This document shows positions 20,594 through 30,246 of a stretch of DNA of 64,000 bases, in pieces. Made by a program: the position numbers and the translations under genes. The notes under the pieces were generated by a model. That model made no database searches. It saw only the letters and a program-made list of their open reading frames with translations, and had not been told where the DNA came from. The stretch is from Terribacillus saccharophilus. GTDB taxonomy: Bacteria > Bacillota > Bacilli > Bacillales > Amphibacillaceae. The stretch is taken from assembly GCA_900110015.1 (NCBI GenBank), contig FOCD01000002.1, positions 930,001 through 994,000 on the forward strand, read 5' to 3'. Position 1 is the stretch's first letter. Each line of letters begins with the position of its first letter.

Positions 20594-21505
20594 TTACATC
20601 AAACCGATAACGTGGAATACGATACCAATTGCAAACAATCCAAGGATCATCACAATCGGAGAAACTTTCTTTCTAAGCAGCCACATGCAAAGCAGTGTGA
20701 TCAATAGTCCTGCCAAACCAGGAATTAAGCTGTCCAAGTTGTCTTGTAGAGTCGTTACACTGGTGTCACTTAATGATCGGCCGGCGGCTTGCTGTTCTAA
20801 GGCCGTCCTCATGCCTTCCGTGCCTCCAGGCAATTCATCCCAGTCGATATAAGCACCTTCGTCAAGCTGAACTTCCGATACAGTCGGTGCAAAGGCGACG
20901 GATACCCACCTGTTTACGAGTGCCCCGAGTATGAACATCCCGAGTATCGAGGCGCCCTTGGTTATATCCTGCAGCAGTCCGCCAGATAAGTCTTCGGTAA
21001 TCTTGGAACCAGCTTTGTAGCCAAGTTCCTGTGTATACCATGTGAATCCCATACGAATTAAGTTCCAAAGAACAAAGTAAAGAATTGGGCCGAGTATGTT
21101 ACCAGTCAAAGCAAGAGAAGCAGCCAATGCACCCAGAATCGGTTTGACCGTGAACCAGAAGGTTGGATCCCCGATACCAGCAAGTGGTCCCATCATTCCG
21201 ACTTTAACGCCTTGAATTGCCTTGTCGTCAACAGGCGCACCATTGGCACGCTCTTCTTCAAGTGCTAATGTTACACCGATAATCGGTGAAGCAACATATG
21301 GATGTGTATTGAAAAATTCCAAGTGACGCTGCAATGCAGCTGCACGGTCTTCTTTTGTTTTATATAATCTTTTGATTGCGGGAATCATGGAAAATGCCCA
21401 GCCGCCGTTTTGCATACGCTCGTAGTTCCAAGAGCCTTGAATGAAAGTGGAGCGCCACCAAATAGAAACGCGATCTTTTTTGGTTAACTTCAATTGTTCA
21501 GCCAT
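20594..21505 (-). CDS. PTS mannose/fructose/sorbose family enzyme IID
   Basis: 303-residue IID subunit of the mannose-class permeases. Family marks: FIQGSWNYERMQNGGWAFSM (about residues 17-36), NTHPYVASPIIGVTLALEE (about 70), VKVGMMGPLAGIGDPTFW (about 108) and C-terminal membrane segments. It works with IIC as the membrane channel that moves the sugar while IIB phosphorylates it. ATG 21505 follows GGAGGAG, 18 bp after the IIC stop. Confidence 0.93.
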   Translation of the reverse strand: MAEQLKLTKKDRVSIWWRSTFIQGSWNYERMQNGGWAFSMIPAIKRLYKTKEDRAAALQRHLEFFNTHPYVASPIIGVTLALEEERANGAPVDDKAIQGVKVGMMGPLAGIGDPTFWFTVKPILGALAASLALTGNILGPILYFVLWNLIRMGFTWYTQELGYKAGSKITEDLSGGLLQDITKGASILGMFILGALVNRWVSVAFAPTVSEVQLDEGAYIDWDELPGGTEGMRTALEQQAAGRSLSDTSVTTLQDNLDSLIPGLAGLLITLLCMWLLRKKVSPIVMILGLFAIGIVFHVIGLM

Positions 21506-21523
21506 TTTTTCTCCTCCTCCTTT

Positions 21524-22330
21524 TTAATAGTCATCGATGATTCTGCCTAACGGATCACCAGTGTTTCCGTTTCCGCCACCGCCTGAACCGCCTTGTTTTG
21601 TAAGTGCCAGATAAATAAGTGCAAGCGCTACGCCAATACCACCAAGACCTAGAAGTGTGATGGATGGAATAGTTGCTAAGACGAAACCAATTGCGAAGAA
21701 TGGCCATACTTCTCTTGTCGCCATCATGTTGATAACCATTGCATAACCAACTGCTACTACCATTCCCCCGCCGACTGCCAAACCGTCTGTCAACCAAGCT
21801 GGCATAGCTGTAAGCAAGTCTCTAACCGGCGCTGCGCCGATTGCTACGATCAATGCAGCCGGGATTGCAATACGCAAACCTTGCATGATGATGGCGATAA
21901 TATGCCACATATCAATTTTTCGGAAGTTTCCTTCCTTCGCTGCCGCATCCATCAGATGCACGATACCTGTCGCCAGCGTACGGACAATGATTGTAAGCAA
22001 TAGACCTGCAACTGCAAGTGGAACTGCAATCGCGATTGCAGAAGTAACGCCTTCTTCACCTTGACCGCCTAAAACTAAAATGATTGCAGATGCAACAGAT
22101 GCCAATGCAGCATCCGGTGCTACAGCTGCTCCGATGTTTGCCCAGCCCAGAGCGATCAGCTGTAAGGTTCCGCCTAAGATAAGACATGGTACTACTTCGC
22201 CTGTAACCAAGCCGATTAACGTACAGGCAATGATTGGCTGGTGAAAGTGGAATTCATCTAAGATTCCTTCGACACCGGCTAAAAATGCCACGATAACAAC
22301 TAAAATGATTTGAATCATCGTCAAATCCAT
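21524..22330 (-). CDS. PTS mannose/fructose/sorbose family enzyme IIC
   Basis: 268-residue polytopic IIC subunit. It starts with a membrane segment and the motif GILDEFHFHQPIIACTLIGLVTGE, then GGTLQLIALGWANIGAAVAPDAA, both typical of ManY/LevF-type proteins. The C-terminus has an unusual glycine-rich stretch (GGSGGGGNG) before the final residues. Middle gene of the three-gene PTS operon, 36 bp after the IIAB gene. Confidence 0.92.
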   Translation of the reverse strand: MDLTMIQIILVVIVAFLAGVEGILDEFHFHQPIIACTLIGLVTGEVVPCLILGGTLQLIALGWANIGAAVAPDAALASVASAIILVLGGQGEEGVTSAIAIAVPLAVAGLLLTIIVRTLATGIVHLMDAAAKEGNFRKIDMWHIIAIIMQGLRIAIPAALIVAIGAAPVRDLLTAMPAWLTDGLAVGGGMVVAVGYAMVINMMATREVWPFFAIGFVLATIPSITLLGLGGIGVALALIYLALTKQGGSGGGGNGNTGDPLGRIIDDY

Positions 22331-22366
22331 GATTATTCATCCTCCTTTTTTATCTGATAGTCAGGA

Positions 22367-23335
22367 TTACCTTTGTTTACTTAACTCTGCTTGTGCCCTT
22401 TTCAAAATGTCGTCCATATTGCCTTTTGAATCGTTCGGCACTTTGCGTACATCAAATTTGAGACCATGCTCTTTTAGCTTAGCGAACGTATCGATATCGT
22501 CCTGGCTGAAGGCAAGTACCTTATTCGGCTGTACTTTACCAGGTGAGTGTGCCATCGAACCAACGTTGATTGTCTCAAGTGGTACCCCGCCTTCTACTGC
22601 TCTGAGTGCATCCTGCGGGTTTTCAAAAAGAAGCAGTGCACGCTGGCCGCCAAAGTGCTTATCGTCCTTTGCCAGTTCAATCATTTTATTGATTGGTACA
22701 ACGTGTGCCTTTACCCCTGAAGGAGCAGCCTGCTGAATCAATTTCTTCCGAAGGTCATCCTTTGCTACTTCATCGGATACAACGATGATACGTGTAGGAT
22801 TTGTACTCTTCGTCCAAGCAGTTGCAACCTGACCGTGAAGTAAACGTGTATCGATTCGTGCTAATACGTAATCAAATGTACCAGGAGCACCAGTATTCGA
22901 CGGTCCGCTAGCAGCTGCAGCAGGAGCTGCTGGTTCCAGTTCTTCCGGATTCACTTTTACCGCTTCTTTTGCTGTGCCCAGGATATGCGCCGCAATCTCA
23001 TGCGCAGAATTCATGGAGAAGCGCGATGCAAAAGCTTCAATCAGCATGGCCAAATTCAAACCAGCAACAATCGCCCATTTGTCTTTGTGGTTTTCCATCA
23101 AGCTGTTGGCTTGGTTGAAAGGTGTTCCGCCCCAAAGATCGACTAAGATTAATACTTCATCTTGGTTGTCGAAAGAGGCGATTGCTTTTTCCATTTTCAC
23201 CTTTACATCAGCAGGTCCTTCGCTCGGCATCAATGTAACAGCTGCTACATTTTCCTGCTTTCCGAAGATCATCGTCCCGGATTGCAAGATACCAGTGGCA
23301 AATTCACCGTGTGTGGCAATGATAATTCCTACCAT
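22367..23335 (-). CDS. PTS mannose-family enzyme IIAB (fused)
   Basis: 322-residue soluble protein. The IIA domain (1-130) has the phosphohistidine His9 in IIATHGEF; an Ala/Pro/Gly linker (131-153) leads to a IIB domain with the phosphohistidine His167 in DTRLLHGQV. This fused AB layout matches ManL/ManX proteins. ATG 23335 follows TAGGAGG. It is promoter-proximal, so the leader hairpin at 23423-23514 and the upstream cre-like site would control all three genes. Likely sugars are mannose, glucose or glucosamine, judged by the presence of ManO. Confidence 0.92.
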   Translation of the reverse strand: MVGIIIATHGEFATGILQSGTMIFGKQENVAAVTLMPSEGPADVKVKMEKAIASFDNQDEVLILVDLWGGTPFNQANSLMENHKDKWAIVAGLNLAMLIEAFASRFSMNSAHEIAAHILGTAKEAVKVNPEELEPAAPAAAASGPSNTGAPGTFDYVLARIDTRLLHGQVATAWTKSTNPTRIIVVSDEVAKDDLRKKLIQQAAPSGVKAHVVPINKMIELAKDDKHFGGQRALLLFENPQDALRAVEGGVPLETINVGSMAHSPGKVQPNKVLAFSQDDIDTFAKLKEHGLKFDVRKVPNDSKGNMDDILKRAQAELSKQR

Positions 23336-23422
23336 CTCTCTACCTCCTATTAGTAGTATTGTGAAAGCTTACATAGACATGGCCAGCTCAGCTAAAGTGG
23401 TTACACATTCGATAAATGACAG

Positions 23423-23514
23423 TAAAAAAGGCATGAGTAAAAAGCAGATTAAATGAAGGCATAGGTATAGAAGGACCCTTCTTCGTTTTAATCGATGCTT
23501 TTTTACTCATGCCT
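23423..23514 (-). terminator. Large terminator-like hairpin in the PTS operon leader
   Basis: On the minus strand AGGCATGAGTAAAAA(A)GCA pairs with TGCTTTTTACTCATGCCT, followed by TTTTTT (23428-23423). The loop holds a second small stem (AGAAGGGTCCTTCT) and an extra ATGCCT copy that could pair with the first arm instead. It lies 88 bp before the IIAB start and could attenuate the operon or terminate transcripts from manO. Confidence 0.7.
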
Positions 23515-23568
23515 GATCGAATCAGTAACACGTAAAAAATAAGTGCGATGGCTATTTAATTCTATTTT

Positions 23569-23582
23569 GCAAGCGCTTTAAT
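23569..23582 (-). promoter_or_regulatory. cre-like site upstream of mannose PTS
   Basis: TGCAAGCGCTTTAA carries the CGCTT/AAGCG core of catabolite-responsive elements with two departures from the consensus. It lies in an AT-rich stretch where the operon's promoter should be; no clear -35/-10 pair or sigma-54 box was found. The rest of 23515-23719 has no recognisable element. Confidence 0.5.
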
Positions 23583-23719
23583 TATGTATTAAAAAAATAA
23601 AGCACTTGAGTTCTTTAGTGAGCTTCCAAAAGTATTGTAGCACACCAGTTTTTCCCTTACAAGACTCCAAAGCTAAAAATTTAGTTCAAATTATTACCAG
23701 TTAGAAATTTAAGATATGC

Positions 23720-24088
23720 CTATTTTTTAGCTTTACTTTTTATGCCGCGTTTGATGACATCAAAGAAACCTAATGATTTTACCATATGATTCGGATCAAC
23801 ATATTCACGGATTGCTCGAAAAACTCGCTTTGGATCCTTAGAAGAAAATGTATATGTCCCATTGCGTTTTGTTTTGATAGCATAACGCGGAATCCATTTC
23901 CCTTTCAACAGAACCGAAGCAATTACAAGATCAACCTCTTCCCAAGGAATCTGAATGAACTTGCGAGCATCACGATTATTGAAGAATTCAAATCCTTTAT
24001 CTCCAATCATGATCTTCCCGTATTCCGACATTCTATGTGATGTTGCATCAATAACTAAATCGACTTTTGTATTGATTGATTGGACCAT
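23720..24088 (-). CDS. manO: DUF956 family protein (ManO)
   Basis: 122-residue small protein. The sequence (GKIMIGDKGFEFFNNRDARKFIQIPWEEVDLVIASV, in two parts, and RYAIKTKRNGTYTFSSKDPKRVFRAIREY) is the DUF956 pattern; these genes accompany mannose-class PTS operons in Firmicutes, where the product is called ManO. It has PH-like features, and its function is thought to be regulatory but is not settled. Here it is upstream of, rather than at the end of, the PTS genes, 384 bp away on the same strand. Confidence 0.85.
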   Translation of the reverse strand: MVQSINTKVDLVIDATSHRMSEYGKIMIGDKGFEFFNNRDARKFIQIPWEEVDLVIASVLLKGKWIPRYAIKTKRNGTYTFSSKDPKRVFRAIREYVDPNHMVKSLGFFDVIKRGIKSKAKK

Positions 24089-24227
24089 TTGAACTCCCCC
24101 AATTCTTTTAATAATGATTATACACGCATTACCACTTTATGCAAAAAAAACTCAGGTCTATGGTGAAGCAATACTATGCCAATGATATAATGGAACCAAT
24201 ATGGAAAAATTGGAGGAGAAGAACATT

Positions 24228-26282
24228 ATGCCCAAAAATAGGAGGAAGAAGCGTGCGTTGCTTCCTTTCCGTCTCAATATTTTGTTTGTGATTGTTTTCT
24301 TGTTGTTCTCTGCCTTGGTTTTGCAGCTTGGAGTGGTGCAGATCATTAATGGCGAAGAGCACCAGGCAGTATTGGAACAGACAACTAATGATATCGCTGA
24401 GATTTCTGTTCCGCGCGGCATGATTTATGACAGTGGTGGAAATGTGATTGTAGGAAATGAACCTGTTTATTCTATTACATACACCCCGCCAAAGAACGGA
24501 GATCCTGCTGATAAACGGCTCGATATCGCGACTAAACTCGCCGATATTATCAAGATGGAAGATAAATCTATAGAGAAGATAACCGAGCGCGAATACAAGG
24601 AATATTGGTTCTTATTAAATACAGAAGAAGCGAATAAGCGAATAACAACTTCTGAAAAAGAGTCACTTGATGATGCTGAAGTGTATGATACGACACTTGA
24701 CCGGATAACAGAGGATGATTACAAAGAGCTTGAAAATGATGAAAAAGCAAAACAGATCATTAGCATCAAGCGGGAGCTGGATAGTGCGACCGAGCTTGTT
24801 CCGCATGTCATCAAGAACAAGGACGTAAGTGAAAGGGAATATGCAACGATCGCCGAGAACATGGGTGACATGTCCGGTATCAATGTTACAACCGATTGGA
24901 TACGTCATTATCCGTATGACGGTTCCCTTCAAGGTATCCTTGGCGGCATTAAGACCGGTATCCCAGAAGGAGAAGAAGATTATTATAAATCCCGCAACTA
25001 TCAATTGAATGACCGTATCGGTACAAGCGGTTTGGAGAAACAATATGAAAGCTTGCTGAAGGGTGACAAGAAGCGCGTCCGATACGTAACGGATAATAAC
25101 AATAACATCGTCTCACAGGAAGTTATTTCTGACGGGCAGCGCGGGCAGGATCTTCAGTTATCTATCAATATGGACTTCCAAAAAGAATTAGATAAGATAG
25201 TACGCGATGAACTGAAGAGTGCCGTCAACAGACATCCTGGTGCAAACCGTTACTTGGAAGATGCGATGGCAGTTATGCTCAACCCGAATACAGGCGAAAT
25301 TTATGCTGCCAGCGGACAGCATTATAACCGAGAAAATAATGAGTATGAATCTGCTGATATGAATACGGTCTTTAGCGCAAACGCAGTTGGTTCCACCGTT
25401 AAGGGAGCGACGTTGCTTGCCGGGTATCAAGAGGGTGTCATAAATATGGGAGATGTATTCATCGATAAAAAAATGAAAATTGCAGGTACGGAACCCAAAG
25501 GGTCCTATAAAGATATGGGCCCAACCTCTGACTTGCAGGCTTTACAGAAATCCTCCAACGTATACATGTTCAATGTCGCTCTGCGCCTAGGCGGTGAATA
25601 CCATTACAAATACAATCAAAGTGTGTCATTTGATCCAGATTCTTTCCAGGTATTGCGCAACTATTATAATCAAGTCGGTTTAGGTGTAGAAACCGGAATA
25701 GACTTACCTTCTGAATCTACTGGGTACGTAGGAAATGCCGGTCTAGCTGGTAACTTTATGGACTTTTCAATAGGTCAGTACGACACGTATACTACCATGC
25801 AATTAGCTCAATATATCTCAACAATTGCAAATGGCGGTTACAGGATTAAGCCTCATTTCGTAAGCGAAATTCATGAACCTTCGAACGAAAAGGACAAACT
25901 GGGTCCGCTTGCGGAAACGAAGTCACCGGAAATATTAAATAAAATAACTGCAACAGATGAACAAATTGAACGAGTGAAAACTGGCTTTGAGATGGTCTTC
26001 CAAACACAAAACGGTACTGCTAGCCGCCACCTTACTAAAGAGGCAAAAAGCTACAACATCGCTGGTAAGACAGGTACTGCACAAACAAGTAAGAACGGTA
26101 CGGATTTGGAAAACTGGACATTGATCGGCTATGCAGATGCGAACAACCCTGAGATAGCATTCGCTATCGTGGTGCCAAACCTTGGTATCATCCGTGGCGG
26201 TGAGCAGTATCCAATAACATATAATATTGCCAATCGCGCTCTTGAATACTACTACGAGCATACTGCACCTGAAGAAGAATAG
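24228..26282 (+). CDS. pbpA: class B penicillin-binding protein, PbpA/PbpH-like transpeptidase
   Basis: 684 residues from ATG 24228, chosen because GGAGGAG lies at 24212-24218; an in-frame ATG at 24201 lacks such a site. A basic cytoplasmic tail (PKNRRKKR) and one membrane anchor (about 20-42) precede the dimerisation domain and the transpeptidase domain. Active-site motifs: STVK (Ser389-Lys392), SSN (442-444) and KTGTAQ (614-619). Bacillus PbpA and PbpH are the elongation-specific transpeptidases that work with RodA. A TonB-free, single-gene unit with terminator. It could equally be an additional paralogue; only a search would rank it. Confidence 0.88.
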   Translation: MPKNRRKKRALLPFRLNILFVIVFLLFSALVLQLGVVQIINGEEHQAVLEQTTNDIAEISVPRGMIYDSGGNVIVGNEPVYSITYTPPKNGDPADKRLDIATKLADIIKMEDKSIEKITEREYKEYWFLLNTEEANKRITTSEKESLDDAEVYDTTLDRITEDDYKELENDEKAKQIISIKRELDSATELVPHVIKNKDVSEREYATIAENMGDMSGINVTTDWIRHYPYDGSLQGILGGIKTGIPEGEEDYYKSRNYQLNDRIGTSGLEKQYESLLKGDKKRVRYVTDNNNNIVSQEVISDGQRGQDLQLSINMDFQKELDKIVRDELKSAVNRHPGANRYLEDAMAVMLNPNTGEIYAASGQHYNRENNEYESADMNTVFSANAVGSTVKGATLLAGYQEGVINMGDVFIDKKMKIAGTEPKGSYKDMGPTSDLQALQKSSNVYMFNVALRLGGEYHYKYNQSVSFDPDSFQVLRNYYNQVGLGVETGIDLPSESTGYVGNAGLAGNFMDFSIGQYDTYTTMQLAQYISTIANGGYRIKPHFVSEIHEPSNEKDKLGPLAETKSPEILNKITATDEQIERVKTGFEMVFQTQNGTASRHLTKEAKSYNIAGKTGTAQTSKNGTDLENWTLIGYADANNPEIAFAIVVPNLGIIRGGEQYPITYNIANRALEYYYEHTAPEEE

Positions 26283-26334
26283 AAATTTGAATAACAGTAT
26301 TCTAAAGAACTCACAAAGTTAGATATGTTATCTC

Positions 26335-26386
26335 ATTAAGGTATGTTGTCTGGTATTATACCGGTGACATACCTTAATTTCTTTTT
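26335..26386 (+). terminator. Terminator after pbpA-like gene
   Basis: ATTAAGGTATGTtgtc pairs with gacATACCTTAAT, followed by TTTCTTTTT, about 50 bp beyond the gene's stop. Confidence 0.82.
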
Positions 26387-26516
26387 ATAATCTAAAATAA
26401 AAACCGATATGTCCCTCACTTTTCAAGTATAATGAAGCCTATTCAGATAATGCATATAATATTTGTTGTAAAAAATACTATACACATAATGAAAAAACAA
26501 AAAATGAGGTTAAATA

Positions 26517-27962
26517 ATGAGTAAAGTAAGTTTTGCGGACTATCATGTAAGCGAAGAAATAAAAAGAGCACTAACTGTGTTAAAATACAAAACTCCAACT
26601 GAAGTTCAGAGTGAAGTTATTCCATTAGCATTGGAAAATCAAGATCTTCTCGTAAAAGCTCAAACAGGAAGTGGAAAGACTGCTTCCTTTGGTATTCCTG
26701 TTTCCGAAATGGTTGTGTGGGAAGAAAAAAAACCACAGGCGTTAATTCTTACTCCAACTAGGGAGCTTGCGGTCCAAGTCCGCGAAGACATTACGAATAT
26801 CGGAAGGTTTAAACGTATTAAGGCGGTAGCCGTCTATGGAAAAGAACCTTTTAAGAAGCAAAAAGATGAATTACAACAAAAAACGCATGTAGTTGTTGGT
26901 ACGCCTGGACGGGTCATGGATCATATTGAACGAGAAACCCTAGATTTGGAACAGATAAAATATCTTATCATTGATGAAGCAGATGAGATGCTGAATAAAG
27001 GCTTCATCGATGAAGTGGAAGCGATCATTAAAAAGCTGCCCTCAAACCGTGCAACAATGGTTTTCTCTGCTACCTTCCCTAAAGATATTGAAGATCTTTG
27101 CCTTAAATATATGCAGGATCCTACTCGCATTGAAATTGAATCAACTGGAGTAACTGCCGATACCATTGAACATTTGTTAATCGAAGTGAAAGAAGAAGAA
27201 AAAATTTCACTTCTTAAAGACGTCACGGTTGTAGAAAATCCAGACAGCTGCCTCATTTTCTGCCGAACCAAAGAACATGTGGATACTGTGTATAGTGAGC
27301 TGGATGAAGCTGGATATCCTTGTGAGAGGCTCCATGGGGGACTAGAACAAGAAGACCGTTTTGCTGTTATGGAAGGCTTCAAAATGGGGAACTTCCGCTA
27401 TTTAGTGGCTACTGATGTAGCAGCCAGAGGTATTGATATTGATAATGTGAAACTTGTCATCAATTACGACGTTCCTATGGAAAAAGAGGCCTATGTGCAC
27501 CGAACTGGTAGAACTGGCCGTGCCGGAAATAAAGGAAAAGCCATTACGTTTTCGACACCATATGAAGGAAAGTTCATTAACGCAATTGAAAGATACATCG
27601 GCTTTGAGATACCTACTACAGAAGCTCCTAGTCCTCAGGAAGTTGCTGGTGGAAAAGCTGCTTTTGAAGAAAAACTAAGCAGCAAACGCATTGTAAGAAA
27701 TAATAAAACAGCTCGAATCAATCAAGATATTATGAAACTCCATTTCAACGGCGGTAAAAAGAAGAAAATCCGTGCTGTTGATTTTGTTGGAACGCTCGCA
27801 AAAATCCCCGGAGTCACAGCAGAAGATATCGGCATCATAACCATTCAGGATCAAATGTCATACGTTGATATTCTGAATGGTAAGGGCTCAATAGTCTTAC
27901 AGGCCATGGAAAATTCGACAATCAAAGGTAAAAAGTTAAAAGTAAGCAAAGCAATCAAATAA
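26517..27962 (+). CDS. dbpA: DEAD-box ATP-dependent RNA helicase, DbpA/YxiN type
   Basis: 481-residue RNA helicase. Motif I AQTGSGKT (48-55), Ia PTRELA, Ib TPGR, II DEAD (about 154-157), [18 protein letters not shown] are all visible. The C-terminal 75 residues ([28 protein letters not shown], in part, to the end) form the DbpA RNA-recognition domain that binds hairpin 92 of 23S rRNA. It assists assembly of the large ribosomal subunit. Single-gene unit with an AT-rich leader of about 130 bp. Confidence 0.92.
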   Translation: MSKVSFADYHVSEEIKRALTVLKYKTPTEVQSEVIPLALENQDLLVKAQTGSGKTASFGIPVSEMVVWEEKKPQALILTPTRELAVQVREDITNIGRFKRIKAVAVYGKEPFKKQKDELQQKTHVVVGTPGRVMDHIERETLDLEQIKYLIIDEADEMLNKGFIDEVEAIIKKLPSNRATMVFSATFPKDIEDLCLKYMQDPTRIEIESTGVTADTIEHLLIEVKEEEKISLLKDVTVVENPDSCLIFCRTKEHVDTVYSELDEAGYPCERLHGGLEQEDRFAVMEGFKMGNFRYLVATDVAARGIDIDNVKLVINYDVPMEKEAYVHRTGRTGRAGNKGKAITFSTPYEGKFINAIERYIGFEIPTTEAPSPQEVAGGKAAFEEKLSSKRIVRNNKTARINQDIMKLHFNGGKKKKIRAVDFVGTLAKIPGVTAEDIGIITIQDQMSYVDILNGKGSIVLQAMENSTIKGKKLKVSKAIK

Positions 27963-27976
27963 ATTATAAAAAATTT

Positions 27977-28013
27977 AAATCCCCCCTCACTTTACAATGA
28001 GGGGGGATTTTTT
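27977..28013 (+). terminator. Terminator after dbpA
   Basis: AATCCCCCCTCA pairs with TGAGGGGGGATT and is followed by TTTTTG. It may also stop the convergent glycosyltransferase transcript. Confidence 0.9.
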
Positions 28014-28028
28014 GTTTACTGTGAAATT

Positions 28029-29315
28029 TTAAGAGCGTTGACGCAAATCATCGAGGGATTTCACAACCGTATGAGGAATCGGTTTCCACTCTATTTTCTT
28101 GAACAAAGCCACGATGGAGATTGGCAGATAGGTAAACAAAAAGAGTGGGAAAGTGAACAGATAAAAGATCTTTTTCCAGTTTGGACAACGAATTTTATCC
28201 CACTCCATTATGGTTGTTATTAGTCCAAGTGCAAATAGCAATCCATAAATCCACAGGATCCCTAAAGTTCCACCTATAAGATATGTTTGGAACAGCCCTT
28301 TTCCTTCTAATGATACAAGTAAAAGTATTAGTACATTACCGATAAGGCAGAGAATAGAAACAATTACTACTGGCAGCACCGTCATCATCATATCAAAACA
28401 CGAAAATCTATTTCCTTTTCCACGGATCATACCATATGACAGCTCTTTACCGTATTTCATAAATACCTGGTAAAACCCCTTTGCCCAACGTAATCGCTGT
28501 TTCCAGGACTGACTGAATGTGGATGGCTGTTCGTCATAAAATACCGCTGTGCTGCAATATCCAATCTTTTCACCTTTAATAATCTGCGCGACCGTGAATT
28601 CAATGTCTTCTGTAAGAAGATGATGAACCCAGCCTCCATTTTCTTTGAAAACATCAGCGTTAACTAAAAATCCGGTTCCTGAAACAGCACAGCTCGTTTT
28701 AAGAAACATTCTTGGACGGTTTAGAAACTCTGCTTCATACAAAAACCAAAGTGCATATCCAGACGTAATCCAATTCTGATCATAGTTTTTGGAATTTCGG
28801 TAACTAGTGATGACTCTGTATCCTTGATTAAAGGTTTTGTTCATCTCAAATATGTAATTTTCATCAAGAAGATTGTCAGCATCAAATACAAAGTATCCGT
28901 CATAATTTTTAGATGAATACTCCATCTCTATGATATTCAGCATATGCTTAAGCGCATATCCCTTCCCAACCATCTTTTCGTTAAAGCGTTCCGCGACGAT
29001 TGCTCCTGATTCCCTAGCAATCTGGGCTGTATTATCTGTACAGTTGTCAGCAATAACGAAGATATCATACATTTCTTTAGGGTAATTCTGATTCTTTATA
29101 CTCTCAATTAACTGCCCGATAACAAGTTCTTCATTTCGAGCTGGAATTAAAAAAGCGTATTTACGAAGAGGAACTTCTTTCTCTGTTGAATATTTACTTC
29201 TTCTCGCCTTAAAGGCAACAATTATGTAGACAACTTTATAAACAAATACCAACGTAAATAATAATCCAATGTAAAAAATGAAATGACTTAGTATCTCTAA
29301 CGTATCTTTGACCAT
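28029..29315 (-). CDS. processive family 2 glycosyltransferase (membrane-bound)
   Basis: 428 residues. One N-terminal membrane segment (about 10-35) is followed by a GT-A domain: LIPARNEELVIGQLIESI (about 55), DNCTDNTAQIA, the DAD motif in VFDADNLLD, TED in LLTEDIEF and QRLRW in SWKQRLRWAKGF (the QxxRW signature of processive synthases such as hyaluronan, chitin and cellulose synthases). Four more membrane segments lie at the C-terminus. It should polymerise an activated sugar and extrude the product or make an envelope glycan. No partner synthase genes are adjacent. ATG 29315 follows GGGGTG. Confidence 0.85.
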   Translation of the reverse strand: MVKDTLEILSHFIFYIGLLFTLVFVYKVVYIIVAFKARRSKYSTEKEVPLRKYAFLIPARNEELVIGQLIESIKNQNYPKEMYDIFVIADNCTDNTAQIARESGAIVAERFNEKMVGKGYALKHMLNIIEMEYSSKNYDGYFVFDADNLLDENYIFEMNKTFNQGYRVITSYRNSKNYDQNWITSGYALWFLYEAEFLNRPRMFLKTSCAVSGTGFLVNADVFKENGGWVHHLLTEDIEFTVAQIIKGEKIGYCSTAVFYDEQPSTFSQSWKQRLRWAKGFYQVFMKYGKELSYGMIRGKGNRFSCFDMMMTVLPVVIVSILCLIGNVLILLLVSLEGKGLFQTYLIGGTLGILWIYGLLFALGLITTIMEWDKIRCPNWKKIFYLFTFPLFLFTYLPISIVALFKKIEWKPIPHTVVKSLDDLRQRS

Positions 29316-29551
29316 AGTACACCCCGCATCTTAGAATAATAGCCTGATAGTCTGATCTTTGAGTATCCATTTCTATTTAATTTCTTACATTGTTTTAAAA
29401 CACTTATAGAGACAAGCTCATCCCTACTTGTGACTGCTCCTAAAATTTCGGCTGAAAAAGCCACAAGTATTACCAAAAACTGTATAATGAGGTTTGAGAC
29501 AATTACTGTTAATCTTTTTCCAAGAAGAGTTAGCTGACTCTTAGTTATCAT
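29297..29551 (-). CDS. Doubtful small membrane ORF overlapping the glycosyltransferase start
   Basis: An open frame that, from ATG 29551, would give 84 residues: one hydrophobic helix (LTVIVSNLIIQFLVILVAF) followed by a basic tail (KKLNRNGYSKIRLSGYYSK). It overlaps the glycosyltransferase start by 19 bp, which would suit translational coupling, but no ribosome site is seen before the ATG and the family is not recognised. Treat as uncertain. Confidence 0.22.
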   Translation of the reverse strand: MITKSQLTLLGKRLTVIVSNLIIQFLVILVAFSAEILGAVTSRDELVSISVLKQCKKLNRNGYSKIRLSGYYSKMRGVLWSKIR

Positions 29552-29941
29552 TTCAGAACATTTACAAATTGTTGAGTACAAGTGTCCACCGTAATGTTCT
29601 AAAATAATTAACATACAGCAGCAACATTTCACTTCTTCGTTCCCTAATATAAATGTAACAAACATAGATTTTCTCTAATTACGTTTCTTGTAAAGATTTA
29701 ATTAAATAAGCTAACACAAAACGACGCCTCCTACAGAAAGGGCGCCGATTATTAAAAGAACCTGTCAAAAATAAGGTTTATCTGTTATTAAGATGAAAAA
29801 ATTAAATTATAAAAATATATTATTTTCGCAAAGGATTACATGTGGTATTTACTAAATCTTATATATATATTATGACAAAATTCATAATATATGGGTCCTG
29901 AATTATTGAGGAATGCTTACACTAAAGGAGAATTGATATCT
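29552..29941. other. AT-rich non-coding stretch
   Basis: No convincing gene. It contains many short A/T tracts (TTATATATATATTATG near 29861) and one small stem with GGCGCC at about 29741. It probably holds the promoters of the glycosyltransferase (minus) and the small membrane protein (plus). Confidence 0.4.
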
Positions 29942-30163
29942 ATGTACTTTATTTCCGGAATTATTTTTATTGCCATTTCATTTATGATGTTCTTTTTCAT
30001 TGATTTGTTCTCTAGAATTTTTCCGCAAGAAGTTATGTTACTTGATGAAGATGTGGTGCAAGGATACTACCAAACAGGTTCTCTGCTGTTTCCTATTATC
30101 GCGGGTATAATTGGCTTGTTTTTTATTGTGATGCATTATCTGCTGCAGGGAAAAGCTGAATAA
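29942..30163 (+). CDS. Small two-helix membrane protein, unknown function
   Basis: 73 residues from ATG 29942, with AAAGGAG at 29924-29930. Two membrane segments (YFISGIIFIAISFMMFFFIDLF and SLLFPIIAGIIGLFFIVMHYLL) flank an acidic outer or inner loop (EVMLLDEDVVQGYYQ). I do not recognise the family. Followed by a terminator at 30220, so it is a single gene. Confidence 0.6.
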   Translation: MYFISGIIFIAISFMMFFFIDLFSRIFPQEVMLLDEDVVQGYYQTGSLLFPIIAGIIGLFFIVMHYLLQGKAE

Positions 30164-30219
30164 CTATTTCTAAGAAAGCATCTTGATCTATGTGGCGACA
30201 GTATTTACAAATAGATTTT

Positions 30220-30246
30220 AGCTCTCCTAAGCAGGAGAGCTTTTCT
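30220..30246 (+). terminator. Terminator after small membrane gene
   Basis: AGCTCTCCT pairs with AGGAGAGCT, then TTTCTTATT. Confidence 0.82.

Noticed and set aside
23515..23719. Sigma-54 (-24/-12) promoter for the mannose PTS operon, as in lev-type operons
   Set aside because: No TGGCAC-N5-TTGC pattern was found, and no LevR-type activator gene is in the window.
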